Of a DNA stretch of 56,099 nt, positions 25,243 to 34,575 are shown one piece after another. A program made the position numbers and the translations under genes. The DNA comes from Lachnospiraceae bacterium (GTDB lineage: Bacteria; Bacillota; Clostridia; Lachnospirales; Lachnospiraceae). The DNA lies in assembly GCA_029219245.1 (NCBI GenBank), contig JAQXTA010000063.1, positions 1 through 56,099 of the forward strand. Reading direction: 5' to 3'. Numbering within the stretch: position 1 is the stretch's first letter; each line of letters starts with the position of its first letter. The notes beneath the pieces are model-generated. The model had not been told where the DNA came from. It ran no database searches and worked only from the letters and a program-made list of their open reading frames with translations.

Positions 25243-25845
25243 ATGGTAATTTTATATGAGGTATATGATAATTTATATGTGAATATGACAAACAAATGTC
25301 CTTGTTCCTGCACCTTTTGCCTGCGCAGGACAAGAGATGAGATGAACCATTCCGGTAGTCTCTGGCTGGAGCGGGAGCCAAGTGTGGCAGAAGTGATTGC
25401 GGAATTTGCTAAGTTTGATATGACAAAATATAAAGAGCTGGTGTTCTGCGGTTTTGGAGAGCCGACAGAGAGACTGGAGGATTTACTGGAAGTAGCAGCT
25501 TATGTGAAAAAGAATTTTTCGCTTCCGATTCGTATCAATACTAACGGACTCTCCGATCTGATTCATGGAAAAGATACCGCACCGATGTTTGAGGGACTTG
25601 TGGATACAATTTCGATTAGTTTAAACACACCGGATAAAGAAGAATATCTGAAGCTGACAAATAGTAAGTTCGGAATACAGTCCCATGATGCCATGCTACG
25701 CTTTGCGGGAAATGTCAGCAAATATGTTCCCAATGTTATTCTTTCTACGGTAGAAACGACGATTACGAAAGAAGAAGAAAAGCAGTGTCGGGAAATTTGT
25801 GAAAAGCTTGGCGTAACATATCGGATTCGCCCATATGAAAACTAG
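25243..25845 (+). CDS. TatD-linked radical SAM protein
   Basis: A 200-residue radical SAM protein. The cluster ligands are C-x3-C-x2-C in NKCPCSCTFCLRR (about 15-23), and the SAM-binding GFGEPTE is at about 71-77. It is short and lacks an auxiliary cluster domain, like the TatD-associated radical SAM family. The start at 25243 has GAGGAG upstream; 25225 has none. The reaction is unknown. A terminator follows. Confidence 0.85.
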   Translation: MVILYEVYDNLYVNMTNKCPCSCTFCLRRTRDEMNHSGSLWLEREPSVAEVIAEFAKFDMTKYKELVFCGFGEPTERLEDLLEVAAYVKKNFSLPIRINTNGLSDLIHGKDTAPMFEGLVDTISISLNTPDKEEYLKLTNSKFGIQSHDAMLRFAGNVSKYVPNVILSTVETTITKEEEKQCREICEKLGVTYRIRPYEN

Positions 25846-25861
25846 AAAATAATGATGAAAA

Positions 25862-25898
25862 ACGGCACATGCTAAAACAACAAGTGCCGTTTCTTTTT
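25862..25898 (+). terminator. terminator after radical SAM gene
   Basis: AAACGGCAC/GTGCCGTTT hairpin followed by CTTTTT. It also sits at the 3' side of the convergent MerR gene and may serve both. Confidence 0.78.
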
Positions 25899-26754
25899 AT
25901 GGAGCTATAAGATATTGCAGTTCAAATGGGTAGCCGTCCTTTTTGTTTTCAGAAGAAGTAGTATCGGTTTCGATGATACAGAAGGAATCGCTTTTCAGTA
26001 CCTCTTTCATTTCTTCCTGAACAGAGCCGGACATATGGACGGCAATTTTGCGGCAGATATAGTCACCTGCGGGCAGGGTGCGGATGGCATCTGAAGAAGC
26101 TCCTGCACCAGCGGCCTGTGCTTTTGCAGTTTCCGGGGAAATTCCGGCATCCAGCGTTAAAAACATATAGCGGGTCAAAGTTCCGTTCTGATATTCATGG
26201 AGAATACCGGAAGGATAAGAAACTGCAAGTCCCATTTGCTGTGCGGTTACAAACAGTTTCAAAATATACTGCCCATAGTATTTTGGCGTGTCCAGATCTT
26301 CTAACGGTACGGTCAGAACCGTACGGGTATTCAGAGGGGTGGAATAAAAACCGTCAGGCAAAAGAATACCGGATTTGCTCTCCGGGATTTTCGCCAGGCC
26401 GTTGTCACTGCCGGAAGCGGCAAGCTGTTGCAGGGTATCCTGCAATGCTTCCAGACATTTATGAATTTCCAATATTTTCTCTTCGGCAAGAATTTTGCCG
26501 TCATAAAGCAGCTTCTGCAGATTAATCGAGTCATTTTCTACGTAGTTGTTCAGATCCTTTAACGGAATTCCGAGCTTGATGCAAAGCGTAATGGCATCCA
26601 GAAGATAAAGCTGTTTTTCCGTATAATAGCGGTAGTTGGTTTCTTCGTTGACAAAGGCCGGCTTTAAAATGCCGATTCGGTCATAGTAACGCAGCGATTT
26701 TATGCTGACATTCTTCAATTTGGCAACTTTTCCGATGGACATATACTGACTCAT
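25897..26754 (-). CDS. MerR-family regulator with GyrI-like effector domain
   Basis: A 285-residue regulator: MerR winged helix at about 5-75 (SIGKVAKLKNVSIKSLRYYD, NYRYYTEKQLYLLD), a dimer coiled coil at about 78-120, and a C-terminal GyrI/BmrR-like ligand-binding domain from about 130. It resembles BmrR/Mta multidrug sensors. No transporter is adjacent, so it may act mainly on its own promoter or elsewhere. Confidence 0.88.
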   Translation of the reverse strand: MSQYMSIGKVAKLKNVSIKSLRYYDRIGILKPAFVNEETNYRYYTEKQLYLLDAITLCIKLGIPLKDLNNYVENDSINLQKLLYDGKILAEEKILEIHKCLEALQDTLQQLAASGSDNGLAKIPESKSGILLPDGFYSTPLNTRTVLTVPLEDLDTPKYYGQYILKLFVTAQQMGLAVSYPSGILHEYQNGTLTRYMFLTLDAGISPETAKAQAAGAGASSDAIRTLPAGDYICRKIAVHMSGSVQEEMKEVLKSDSFCIIETDTTSSENKKDGYPFELQYLIAP

Positions 26755-26783
26755 ATTTTTCTCCTTTGAAACTCTGACATAAT

Positions 26784-26809
26784 GGTATAGTTACTCTTTT
26801 TACTATGCC
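26784..26809 (-). promoter_or_regulatory. candidate MerR operator
   Basis: GGTATAGT-10-ACTATGCC is a near-perfect dyad (7 of 8) directly upstream of the MerR gene, with the spacing expected for a regulator that untwists an over-long promoter spacer. Confidence 0.55.
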
Positions 26810-26885
26810 ATAATATTCCATGTTTTGCAAGTGTTTACTCATAAGAAAACTCCCTGCCTCTTTAGAAGCAGAGAGTTTTTTAGGA

Positions 26886-29321
26886 TTAGCCCATCGTTAC
26901 AACAACATTGTACTCTGTCTTGCCTTTTTCATAAGGAACAACACATCCTTCCAGTGTTGCACCGTCTACAGTGATAGACTTCACACCCTTTTCTACATTG
27001 TCAGGGTTCACTACCTTGATGTTGTAAGTACCTTCGCGGAATTTTCTGGTGATCTCAAAATCGCCAAAGTCTTTCGGTACACAAGGATCAATGCTTAAGC
27101 CCTTGTGAGTCGGATATACACCCAAGATGTGCTGCGACACATTTACAAAGGTCCATGCAGCAGTACCGGTCAACCAGCTGTTCTTTGCTTCACCATGGAA
27201 TTTGGCATCCGCACCGGCAACCATCTGCGAATATACATAAGGTTCTGTTCTGTGAATTTCACTGAATTCTTCCACATAAGCAGGACATGTCTTCTGATAG
27301 ATTTCAAAAGCTCTGTCACCACGTCCGATAACGGTTTCTGCGATGGAAACCCAAGGATTATTGTGGCAGAAGATACCTGCATTCTCTTTGTATCCCGGCG
27401 GGTAGGAAGAAATTTCACCAAGCTCTAAGTGATACTTGGTATAAGCAGGCTGTAAAATCATAACACCATACTTGGTATCCAGTTTTTCTTTGACGGAGTC
27501 AAGCGCTTTCTTGGCAAGTCCCTCTTTCACACCGATTCCGGCTAACGGACAGAAGCCGTTGGATTCAATGTAGATTTTACCTTCTTCACATTCGTTAGAA
27601 CCAATCTTATTGCCGTAGGCATCATACGCACGTACAAACCATTCACCGTCCCAGCCATCTTTTAAGACAGCATCATACATTTTCTGTACTTCTGCGCGGG
27701 CATAGTCGGCTTCTGCCTGGTCACCCATCAATTCACATAACTGTGCATATTCTTCACCATATTTTACGAACATACCTGCGATGAATACGGATTCGGCAAC
27801 CGGTCCTTCGGATGGACCAAATGTCTGGAAAGATTCGCCCGGATGTTCTGAGAAACAGTTTAAGTTCAGACAGTCATTCCAGTCAGCACGTCCAATCAGC
27901 GGAAGGTTATGAGGTCCTTTGTGATTTACGATATAATCAAAGGAACGTTTCAGGTGGTTCATTAACGGTGTAGCAACTGACATATCATTATCAAAAGGTA
28001 CTAATTCTGTTAAGATAGAAGTATCGCCGCTTTCACGAACATATGCGGAGGTACCGGCAATCAGCCATAACGGATCATCGTTGAAACCGCTTCCGATATC
28101 GGAGTTACCTTTCTTGGTAAGTGGCTGATACTGATGATAAGCACTTCCGTCCTGGAACTGTGTGGAAGCAATATCAATAATTCTCTGTCTTGCTCTGTCA
28201 GGAATCAGATGTACGAAACCAAGTAAGTCCTGACAGGAATCACGAAAGCCCATGCCGCGGCCGATTCCGGATTCGTAATAAGAAGCGGAACGGGACATGT
28301 TGAAGGTTACCATACACTGATACTGATTCCAGATGTTAACCATACGGTCAACTTTATCATTGGAAGATTTTACGGTATATTTGGAAAGAAGTCCTTCCCA
28401 GTATGTATTTAATTCTGCAAAAGCCTTTTCGACATCAGCATCGGTCTGATATTTTGCTAACATGGCATTGGCAGGCTTTTTGTTGATAATGTTCGGAGCT
28501 TCCCACTTAGCATCTTCAGGATTCTCAATGTAACCGAGAACGAAAACAAAGGATTTTGTTTCACCCGGTTGCAAGGTAACGTTAATCTGATGGGAGGCGA
28601 TTGGATACCAGCCGCTTGCCATAGAGTTGGTAGCCTTACCGTTTTCTACCACTTCCGGATTGTTCGCACCACGATAAGCACCTAAGAAAGCATCGCGGCT
28701 TGTATCAAATCCGTCAACCGGAGTATTTACGGAATAAATGGCATAATGATTTCTACGTTCTCTGTATTCTGTCTTATGGAAAATGGTAGAACCGACAACC
28801 TCTACTTCACCGGTGCTCAAATTCCGCTGGAAGTTTCTGGAATCGTCGTCTGCATTCCAAAGACACCATTCTACATAAGAGAATAAAGAAATATTTTTCA
28901 CAGTATTACCTTTGTTGGTTAATTTCACCTGGCTGATTTCGCAGTTATCGTTTAGCGGCACAAAAGTAAGAACGGAAGCTTCCACATCCTTCTTAGAACC
29001 GGTAAAACGGCTATAACCGATACCATGACGGCATTCATAACTGTCTAAGTCGGTCTGAGTTGGCTTCCAGCCCGGATTCCAGACAGTATCTTCATCTTTA
29101 ATATAGAAGTATTTACCGTTGATATCGTTTGGCACATCGTTGTAACGATAACGAGTCATGCGGAGAAGCTTTGCGTCTTTATAAAACGTGTAGCCTCCAC
29201 AGGTGTTGGAAATTAAGCTAAAGAATTCGTTGCAGCCGAGGTAGTTGATCCAGGGCAGAGGGGTTTTGGGTGTGGTGATGACATATTCACGATTGGCATC
29301 ATCAAAAAATCCAAATTTCAT
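26886..29321 (-). CDS. cbpA: GH94 cellobiose phosphorylase
   Basis: An 811-residue cytoplasmic enzyme that splits cellobiose with phosphate into glucose 1-phosphate and glucose. The start ([20 protein letters not shown]) and the catalytic-barrel motifs [24 protein letters not shown] and [10 protein letters not shown], with the general acid Asp, match the cellobiose phosphorylase branch, and the length is exactly typical. It is divergent from a LacI regulator and an ABC importer. The promoter on the minus strand is TTGCAT-17-TATAAT (29496-29524), with LacI-type operators on both sides. Confidence 0.92.
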   Translation of the reverse strand: MKFGFFDDANREYVITTPKTPLPWINYLGCNEFFSLISNTCGGYTFYKDAKLLRMTRYRYNDVPNDINGKYFYIKDEDTVWNPGWKPTQTDLDSYECRHGIGYSRFTGSKKDVEASVLTFVPLNDNCEISQVKLTNKGNTVKNISLFSYVEWCLWNADDDSRNFQRNLSTGEVEVVGSTIFHKTEYRERRNHYAIYSVNTPVDGFDTSRDAFLGAYRGANNPEVVENGKATNSMASGWYPIASHQINVTLQPGETKSFVFVLGYIENPEDAKWEAPNIINKKPANAMLAKYQTDADVEKAFAELNTYWEGLLSKYTVKSSNDKVDRMVNIWNQYQCMVTFNMSRSASYYESGIGRGMGFRDSCQDLLGFVHLIPDRARQRIIDIASTQFQDGSAYHQYQPLTKKGNSDIGSGFNDDPLWLIAGTSAYVRESGDTSILTELVPFDNDMSVATPLMNHLKRSFDYIVNHKGPHNLPLIGRADWNDCLNLNCFSEHPGESFQTFGPSEGPVAESVFIAGMFVKYGEEYAQLCELMGDQAEADYARAEVQKMYDAVLKDGWDGEWFVRAYDAYGNKIGSNECEEGKIYIESNGFCPLAGIGVKEGLAKKALDSVKEKLDTKYGVMILQPAYTKYHLELGEISSYPPGYKENAGIFCHNNPWVSIAETVIGRGDRAFEIYQKTCPAYVEEFSEIHRTEPYVYSQMVAGADAKFHGEAKNSWLTGTAAWTFVNVSQHILGVYPTHKGLSIDPCVPKDFGDFEITRKFREGTYNIKVVNPDNVEKGVKSITVDGATLEGCVVPYEKGKTEYNVVVTMG

Positions 29322-29410
29322 ATTTAGTTCTCCTTTTTCTTTATATTATTATTGTGAAAAATATTTGAAAACGGTCCGAAAGGCTACCGCTTCAAGGATA
29401 CGAAAATTAA

Positions 29411-29424
29411 GAAAACGATTAAGT
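29411..29424. promoter_or_regulatory. LacI operator O1 (cbpA leader)
   Basis: GAAAACGATTAAGT. It is identical to the 14-mer at 29715-29728 and lies about 65-80 nt downstream of the predicted cbpA transcription start. Confidence 0.65.
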
Positions 29425-29495
29425 TACTGTCCGAAAGATGATTTTTATGCCCGAATGCATAAGGTATTTATTGATAATATTAAGTGATATAAGGA

Positions 29496-29524
29496 ATTAT
29501 ACCGAAAAAGAAAGGAAAATGCAA
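29496..29524 (-). promoter_or_regulatory. cellobiose phosphorylase promoter
   Basis: Minus-strand TTGCAT (29519-29524), 17-nt spacer, TATAAT (29496-29501). Confidence 0.75.
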
Positions 29525-29540
29525 TAACTTTTCTATTTAC

Positions 29541-29553
29541 GAAACCGTTTACT
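29541..29553. promoter_or_regulatory. LacI-like operator O2
   Basis: GAAACCGTTTACT, an imperfect palindrome with the LacI-family CG centre, just upstream of the cbpA -35 element. Confidence 0.5.
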
Positions 29554-29677
29554 GTTAATTAAGAACAAAGTGTGAACAAAGTGTTAATACGCTGTGCAAA
29601 AGAATAAAAAAGTGGCATAAAAAAATGTGAAAAATATACAAAATTATAAAAAATAAACAAAAAAATAAAAAAGTCTA

Positions 29678-29728
29678 TTGCAAAACTATAAAAAATGATA
29701 TACACTAGCATTACGAAAACGATTAAGT
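29678..29728 (+). promoter_or_regulatory. lacI promoter and operator O3
   Basis: TTGCAA (29678-29683), 17 nt, then TACACT (29701-29706), followed by GAAAACGATTAAGT at 29715-29728, which would overlap the transcription start. Autorepression is likely. Confidence 0.6.
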
Positions 29729-29800
29729 GATTAAGACTTGTTCCGATAAGAGTCGGATGTAAGCAAATAGTCGGACTTCTTAAAGTAAGGAGCATGCGCA

Positions 29801-30817
29801 ATGGTATCTATGAAAGATATTTCAGTGGTATGTGGAGTATCCGTAGCAACAGTTAGCAAAGCGCTTAACAACCACAGTGACATTGGAATAGAAACAAAAG
29901 AGCATATTAAACAGGTGGCTAAGGAAATGGGATATTTTCCTAACTCTGCAGCCAAAGCGTTGAAAACAAATCGTACCTATAATATTGGCGTGCTTTTTGT
30001 AGATGATGATCAAAGTGGTCTGACACATGACTATTTTGCGTATGTATTGGATAGCTTGAAGAGTACGGCGGAAGCGAAAGGATATGATATTACTTTTATC
30101 AATGGATGTAAAACAAGACCGAACCGGATGTCTTATCTGGAACATTGCAGATACAGAGGTTTTGACGGAGTCGTTATCGCATGCGTGGATTTCTACGCAC
30201 CGGAGGTTTTGGAACTGGTTCGGAGTAATATTCCAACCGTAACGATTGACCATATGTTTAACAATGTCTGTGCAATTATGTCAGACAATATAAAAGGGAT
30301 GAGAGACCTGCTCCATTATATATATAGAAAAGGACATCGTAAAATAGCTTACATACATGGGGCCGATTCAGCAGTTACCCAGAGCCGGTTATCTTCTTTT
30401 TATAAAACAATGGCAGAACTTGGACTTGAAGTTCCCGATGAATATATAAGCGAAGCAGCTTATCGTGATACCCAAAAAACGTTCATCGAAACAGAAAGGT
30501 TGCTTGATTTAAAAGACAGACCTACCTGTATCCTTTATCCGGATGATTTTGCCTGCTTTGGCGGTATAAATGCAATCAATGAAAGAGGACTCAGAATTCC
30601 GGAAGATATTTCCGTTGTGGGATATGACGGAATCAGAGCTGCAAGACATATTGAACCACAGCTCACAACTTTGCGGCAGGATACCAGAAAACTGGGACAG
30701 GAAGCCGCAGAAAAACTGATTAGTCTGATTGAACACCCGAAGACAACAATTATGGAACAGATTATCGTAGAGGGAGAAGTCTTCCATGGCAAGTCAGTAG
30801 CCGATTTAACTATTTAA
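29801..30817 (+). CDS. LacI-family transcriptional regulator (beta-glucan locus)
   Basis: A 338-residue regulator with an N-terminal LacI helix-turn-helix (VSMKDISVVCGVSVATVSKA, about 2-24), hinge helix (NSAAKALKT) and periplasmic-binding-protein-like effector domain. It sits between the divergent cellobiose phosphorylase gene and the ABC importer. Operators with the AAAACGATT core flank both promoters. The likely inducer is an imported beta-glucoside or disaccharide. GGAGC precedes the start. Confidence 0.92.
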   Translation: MVSMKDISVVCGVSVATVSKALNNHSDIGIETKEHIKQVAKEMGYFPNSAAKALKTNRTYNIGVLFVDDDQSGLTHDYFAYVLDSLKSTAEAKGYDITFINGCKTRPNRMSYLEHCRYRGFDGVVIACVDFYAPEVLELVRSNIPTVTIDHMFNNVCAIMSDNIKGMRDLLHYIYRKGHRKIAYIHGADSAVTQSRLSSFYKTMAELGLEVPDEYISEAAYRDTQKTFIETERLLDLKDRPTCILYPDDFACFGGINAINERGLRIPEDISVVGYDGIRAARHIEPQLTTLRQDTRKLGQEAAEKLISLIEHPKTTIMEQIIVEGEVFHGKSVADLTI

Positions 30818-30912
30818 TAAGGCATTTATATCAGGAGAACCTGATAATTCAAAATAAATGCAACAGTAACTGATGGCATAACATCAAATATCTCAAAGGG
30901 AGGAAATTTTCA

Positions 30913-32319
30913 ATGAAGAAAAAGTTACTTAGCGCACTTCTTTCTACAGCAATGGTAGCAAGCTTACTTGTAGGCTGTGGTTCTGACAGTGCATCCACAA
31001 CAGAAGCTCCTGCAGATGATGCAGCAGCAGAAACAACAGAAGAAGCAGCTCCTGCAGATGATGCAGCAGCAGAGGAGTCCACAGATGCAGCAGCATCAGG
31101 CGACAAATTCTACATCTATTCTTGGAATACAGAATTACAGGAAAGACTGAAATATGTATTCGAAGCTAATCCGGGAATGGAAGAAAGAATCGAATATGTA
31201 AACGTTGGTGACTCTAATGTATATCAGGAGAAAATTGACCAGTTATTACAGACACCTGATGCAGAAGACTATCCTGATATGATCGCTTTCGAAGCTGGTT
31301 ACATCATGAAGTATACAAACAGTGATTACACATTGCCTGTAACAGATTGTGGTGTTACAGATGCTGATTTAGCAGAAATGTATCCTTATACAATCACAAT
31401 TGCAACAGACCAGAGAGATGGTTCCTTAAAAGGTGTTTCATGGCAGTCCTGTCCTGGTGCATTCATGTACAGAACAGACCTTGCAGAGAAATATCTTGGT
31501 GTAACAAGCCCTGAAGAAATGCAGGCTAAAATCAGCACATGGGATGATTTCCTTGCTACAGCAAAAGAATTAAAAGAAGCATCCGGTGATGCTACAAGAA
31601 TTCTTTCTTCCAATGGTGACGTTTCTAACGTATTCTATTCCAATAAATCAGAGCCATGGGTAACATCTGATGGTGTGTTCCATATGGACGATGCAATGGT
31701 TGAATACATGGAAGTTTCCAAAGCACTTGAGCAGGATGACTTAACACAGAAAACTACTACTTGGACAGAAGAGTGGAATGCTGGTCCTTCCACAGACAGC
31801 GTACTTGGTTACTTCGGATGTACATGGTTCTTACACTGGACAATCAAATCTAACTGTGGCGGCGAAAAAGTTGGTGAAGGTACATACGGTCTTTGGAATA
31901 TGTGCCAGGGTCCTGCTCCTTACTACTGGGGTGGTACATGGTTAGGTGCAACAGCTGGATGTTCTGATACAGCATTAGCTGGACAGATTATGAAATCTCT
32001 TTGCTGTGATACAGAAATCATGACAAAGATGTCTGAAGAAACACTTGATTATGTAAACAACAAGACAGCTATGAAGACATTATCTGATGCTGGTAAGGGT
32101 GCATATGACTTCTTAGGCGGTCAGGACTTCATCGCAGTATTCTCTCCGCTTGCAGAGGATATCGATGTTTCTTGGATGAGCGCATATGACTTAAACATCA
32201 ACAACTTACTGGGTGTTCAGATTGCTGAATATCAGTCCGGAAACAAAGATCTTGATACAGCAATTGCAGACTTCAAGCAGGCTGTTAAAGATGCTTATCC
32301 GTCTGTAACTGTAGAATAA
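30913..32319 (+). CDS. ABC sugar importer, substrate-binding lipoprotein
   Basis: A 468-residue extracellular solute-binding protein of the family-1 (MalE-like) type. It has a lipoprotein signal with lipobox LLVGC, then a low-complexity Ala/Asp/Glu/Thr linker (about 24-65) and the binding domain. The linker holds a near-repeat of APADDAAAE. Codon choice is strongly biased towards GCA, ACA and GAA, which suits high expression. A strong AGGGAGG site precedes the start. Context (cellobiose phosphorylase, GH17) points to short beta-glucans as ligand. Two permeases follow. Confidence 0.9.
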   Translation: MKKKLLSALLSTAMVASLLVGCGSDSASTTEAPADDAAAETTEEAAPADDAAAEESTDAAASGDKFYIYSWNTELQERLKYVFEANPGMEERIEYVNVGDSNVYQEKIDQLLQTPDAEDYPDMIAFEAGYIMKYTNSDYTLPVTDCGVTDADLAEMYPYTITIATDQRDGSLKGVSWQSCPGAFMYRTDLAEKYLGVTSPEEMQAKISTWDDFLATAKELKEASGDATRILSSNGDVSNVFYSNKSEPWVTSDGVFHMDDAMVEYMEVSKALEQDDLTQKTTTWTEEWNAGPSTDSVLGYFGCTWFLHWTIKSNCGGEKVGEGTYGLWNMCQGPAPYYWGGTWLGATAGCSDTALAGQIMKSLCCDTEIMTKMSEETLDYVNNKTAMKTLSDAGKGAYDFLGGQDFIAVFSPLAEDIDVSWMSAYDLNINNLLGVQIAEYQSGNKDLDTAIADFKQAVKDAYPSVTVE

Positions 32320-32603
32320 ACTTTAGAAAACTTCGTTTCCTAAAGTTAAGAGAATATAATTTCCAGCATTGACTGTAAATCATATTCTCTACAGAAGATA
32401 GAAATATCAAAAATAAATTATAATTCTGTACCGGCTGAAGGGCCGGTACAGATATTATAAAGGGAAGAAACAAGCCGCGGCACAGATATTTGAGAGGTTT
32501 TCCGAAGCGGAGAGTTGTCAAATGCCTGTGGCGCGAGCTGAAGGCAGATGTCTGATAGGATAATAACTATCAACAGGAAAATAGAAAAGAAGGATGTGGA
32601 GAT
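32320..32603 (+). promoter_or_regulatory. structured spacer between binding protein and permeases
   Basis: Three consecutive inverted repeats follow the binding-protein stop: ACTTTAG/CTAAAGT (32320-32346), AGAGAATAT/ATATTCTCT (32349-32390) and CTGTACCGGC/GCCGGTACAG (32426-32451). None has a clear T-run. Further pairing (TGATAG/CTATCA near 32554) occurs before the permease start. This fits a processing or 3'-protecting element that keeps the binding protein mRNA more abundant than that of the permeases. Confidence 0.55.
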
Positions 32604-33614
32604 ATGGCAAAAAGTAATAGTAAAAAGCGCAAAACAGTAGAATATGGCCGTTATGGATACTATTTCATCGCTCCATTTTTTATTGTTTTTGCAATATTCC
32701 AATTATGGCCTTTGATTTATACAATAGGCTTAGCATTCTGTGAGAACTATACAGATACCATGTTTAATGTGGAAGTTGGTCCGACATTTAACGGTATTGA
32801 AAACTTCAAAACGGTGTTTGTGGGAAGTGATGGTGCATTATTTAATACTTATACTTTCCAGTCTTTGTGGAATACCATTATTATGTGGATGATGAATTTC
32901 TTACCGCAGATTCTTCTGGCATTACTTCTGGCAGTATGGTTTACCGATACCAGAGTAAAACTAAAGGCACAGGGTGCTTACAAAATCTTAACCTTTATGC
33001 CAAACATCATTACGGCAGCTACGATTTCCGTTTTATTTTACAGCTTATTTAACTTTCCGAATGGTCCGATTAACCAGGCTTTGATTGCAATGGGAATTAT
33101 AAAAGATCCATATAATTTCTTTTTGAGTAAATGGGCAACAAGAGGTATTATCTCTTTTATCAATTTCTGGATGTGGTATGGAAATACGATGATTGTATTA
33201 ACAGCAGGTATTCTTGGTATCAGCCCGTCCTTATTTGAAGCTGCAAGAGTAGACGGAGCTACAAGCTGGCAGATTTTCAAAAGCATAACATTGCCAATGC
33301 TTAGACCAATTTTACTATTTTCATTAGTAAACTCCGCTATTGGTGGTATGCAGATGTTCGATATTCCGAAGTTGTTAACGACAAGTGGACTTGGCGATCC
33401 GAACTATACAACAAGAACGATTACCATGTATATGCGTGAACTTGCATTTACCGGTGCAAGACAGATGGGTAAAGCTTCTGCAGTTTCCGTTGTTTTATTT
33501 GCGGTAACGTTATTCTTCAGTTTGATTCTTTTCTATATTATGCGAGATAAAGACGCTATTAAAGAGAAAAAGGCTATTAAGGCAGCACAGAAGGCAAGAA
33601 AGGAGGTAAAATAG
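32604..33614 (+). CDS. ABC sugar importer permease (MalF-like)
   Basis: A 336-residue inner-membrane permease with six hydrophobic segments, the first at about 18-40. The EAA loop that docks the ATPase is EAARVDGATSWQIFKSITLP. It pairs with the next gene, one base downstream. No ATP-binding gene is present in the window, so the importer probably uses a shared MsmK/UgpC-type ATPase encoded elsewhere, as in many Firmicutes. Confidence 0.92.
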   Translation: MAKSNSKKRKTVEYGRYGYYFIAPFFIVFAIFQLWPLIYTIGLAFCENYTDTMFNVEVGPTFNGIENFKTVFVGSDGALFNTYTFQSLWNTIIMWMMNFLPQILLALLLAVWFTDTRVKLKAQGAYKILTFMPNIITAATISVLFYSLFNFPNGPINQALIAMGIIKDPYNFFLSKWATRGIISFINFWMWYGNTMIVLTAGILGISPSLFEAARVDGATSWQIFKSITLPMLRPILLFSLVNSAIGGMQMFDIPKLLTTSGLGDPNYTTRTITMYMRELAFTGARQMGKASAVSVVLFAVTLFFSLILFYIMRDKDAIKEKKAIKAAQKARKEVK

Positions 33615-33615
33615 T

Positions 33616-34488
33616 ATGGCAGTAAATAAAGAACAGGAAGGTGGATTACATGCAAGAATCCTCGGAGCCCAGATTTTCAGAAACGCCATTTGTATTTTCC
33701 TCTGTTTTCTGAGTTTGATACCGTTCTGGATTATGATTGTAAATGCAACACGTGACAGTGTTGCTATTCAGAGTCAGTTTTCTCTGATACCGTCTACATA
33801 TTTTTTCAGTAATCTGCAAAAACTGTTATATCAATGTAATGCGAATGTTCCATTATGGCAATACATGGTGAACAGCCTTATTATTTCGGTAGGAAGCACT
33901 GTTTTAGCAGTATATTTTTCTACGATGACTGCATATGGTGTTACAGTTTATAAGTTCAAAGGAAGCACATTTGCATGGGCGTTCATCATGGCGATTATGA
34001 TGATTCCAACCCAGGTATCTTCCATCGGTTTCTTCCGTTTTATGTATGGTATAGGACTCGGTAATAATTATCTTCCTTTGATTATTCCGGCTATTGCATC
34101 TCCGGCAACGGTATTCTTCATGCGGCAGTATATGCAGAGTGCATTATCGCTTGAAATTGTCGATGCAGCGAGAATTGATGGCTCGGGAGAATTCAGAACG
34201 TTTAACACAATTGCCGTACCTCTTATGAAACCGGCGATTGCAACTCAGTGTATTTTTGCTTTTATCGGTTCATGGAATAACTTTTATACACCTTCCATGT
34301 TGCTTTCTTCACAGAAAAAATACACATTACCAATGTTTGTGCAGTTGATGCGTGGTGAGCGATTCCGTTCCGATTACGGTATCATTTATGTAGGTCTTGT
34401 ATTGACCATTTTACCAATTTTTATTGTATACTTTTTACTTTCTAAATATATTATTGCAGGTGTTGCACTTGGTGGTGTAAAAGAATAA
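33616..34488 (+). CDS. ABC sugar importer permease (MalG-like)
   Basis: A 290-residue partner permease with about six membrane segments and EAA loop DAARIDGSGEFRTFNTIAVP. It starts one base after the first permease stop with AGGAGG inside that gene's end. It forms the importer with the upstream permease and lipoprotein. A weak hairpin (34515-34546) separates it from the GH17 gene. Confidence 0.92.
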   Translation: MAVNKEQEGGLHARILGAQIFRNAICIFLCFLSLIPFWIMIVNATRDSVAIQSQFSLIPSTYFFSNLQKLLYQCNANVPLWQYMVNSLIISVGSTVLAVYFSTMTAYGVTVYKFKGSTFAWAFIMAIMMIPTQVSSIGFFRFMYGIGLGNNYLPLIIPAIASPATVFFMRQYMQSALSLEIVDAARIDGSGEFRTFNTIAVPLMKPAIATQCIFAFIGSWNNFYTPSMLLSSQKKYTLPMFVQLMRGERFRSDYGIIYVGLVLTILPIFIVYFLLSKYIIAGVALGGVKE

Positions 34489-34514
34489 TTTTGGTAGATA
34501 TTCTAAAAAAGATG

Positions 34515-34546
34515 AAGAGGCATATTACATAGTGATATGCCTCTTA
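34515..34546 (+). terminator. hairpin between permease and GH17 gene
   Basis: AAGAGGCATAT/ATATGCCTCTT stem with only a weak T-rich tail. Partial terminator or processing stem. Confidence 0.5.
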
Positions 34547-34575
34547 CTATATTATAAGATAGGAGAGAAGAGATT

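Noticed and set aside
30849..31106. Ser/Ala-rich 85-codon frame opposite the binding-protein gene
   Set aside because: It is the complement of the low-complexity linker of the lipoprotein.
32426..32451. Strong hairpin as an intrinsic terminator
   Set aside because: No T-run follows, and the permease genes downstream have no obvious promoter; a processing role is more likely.
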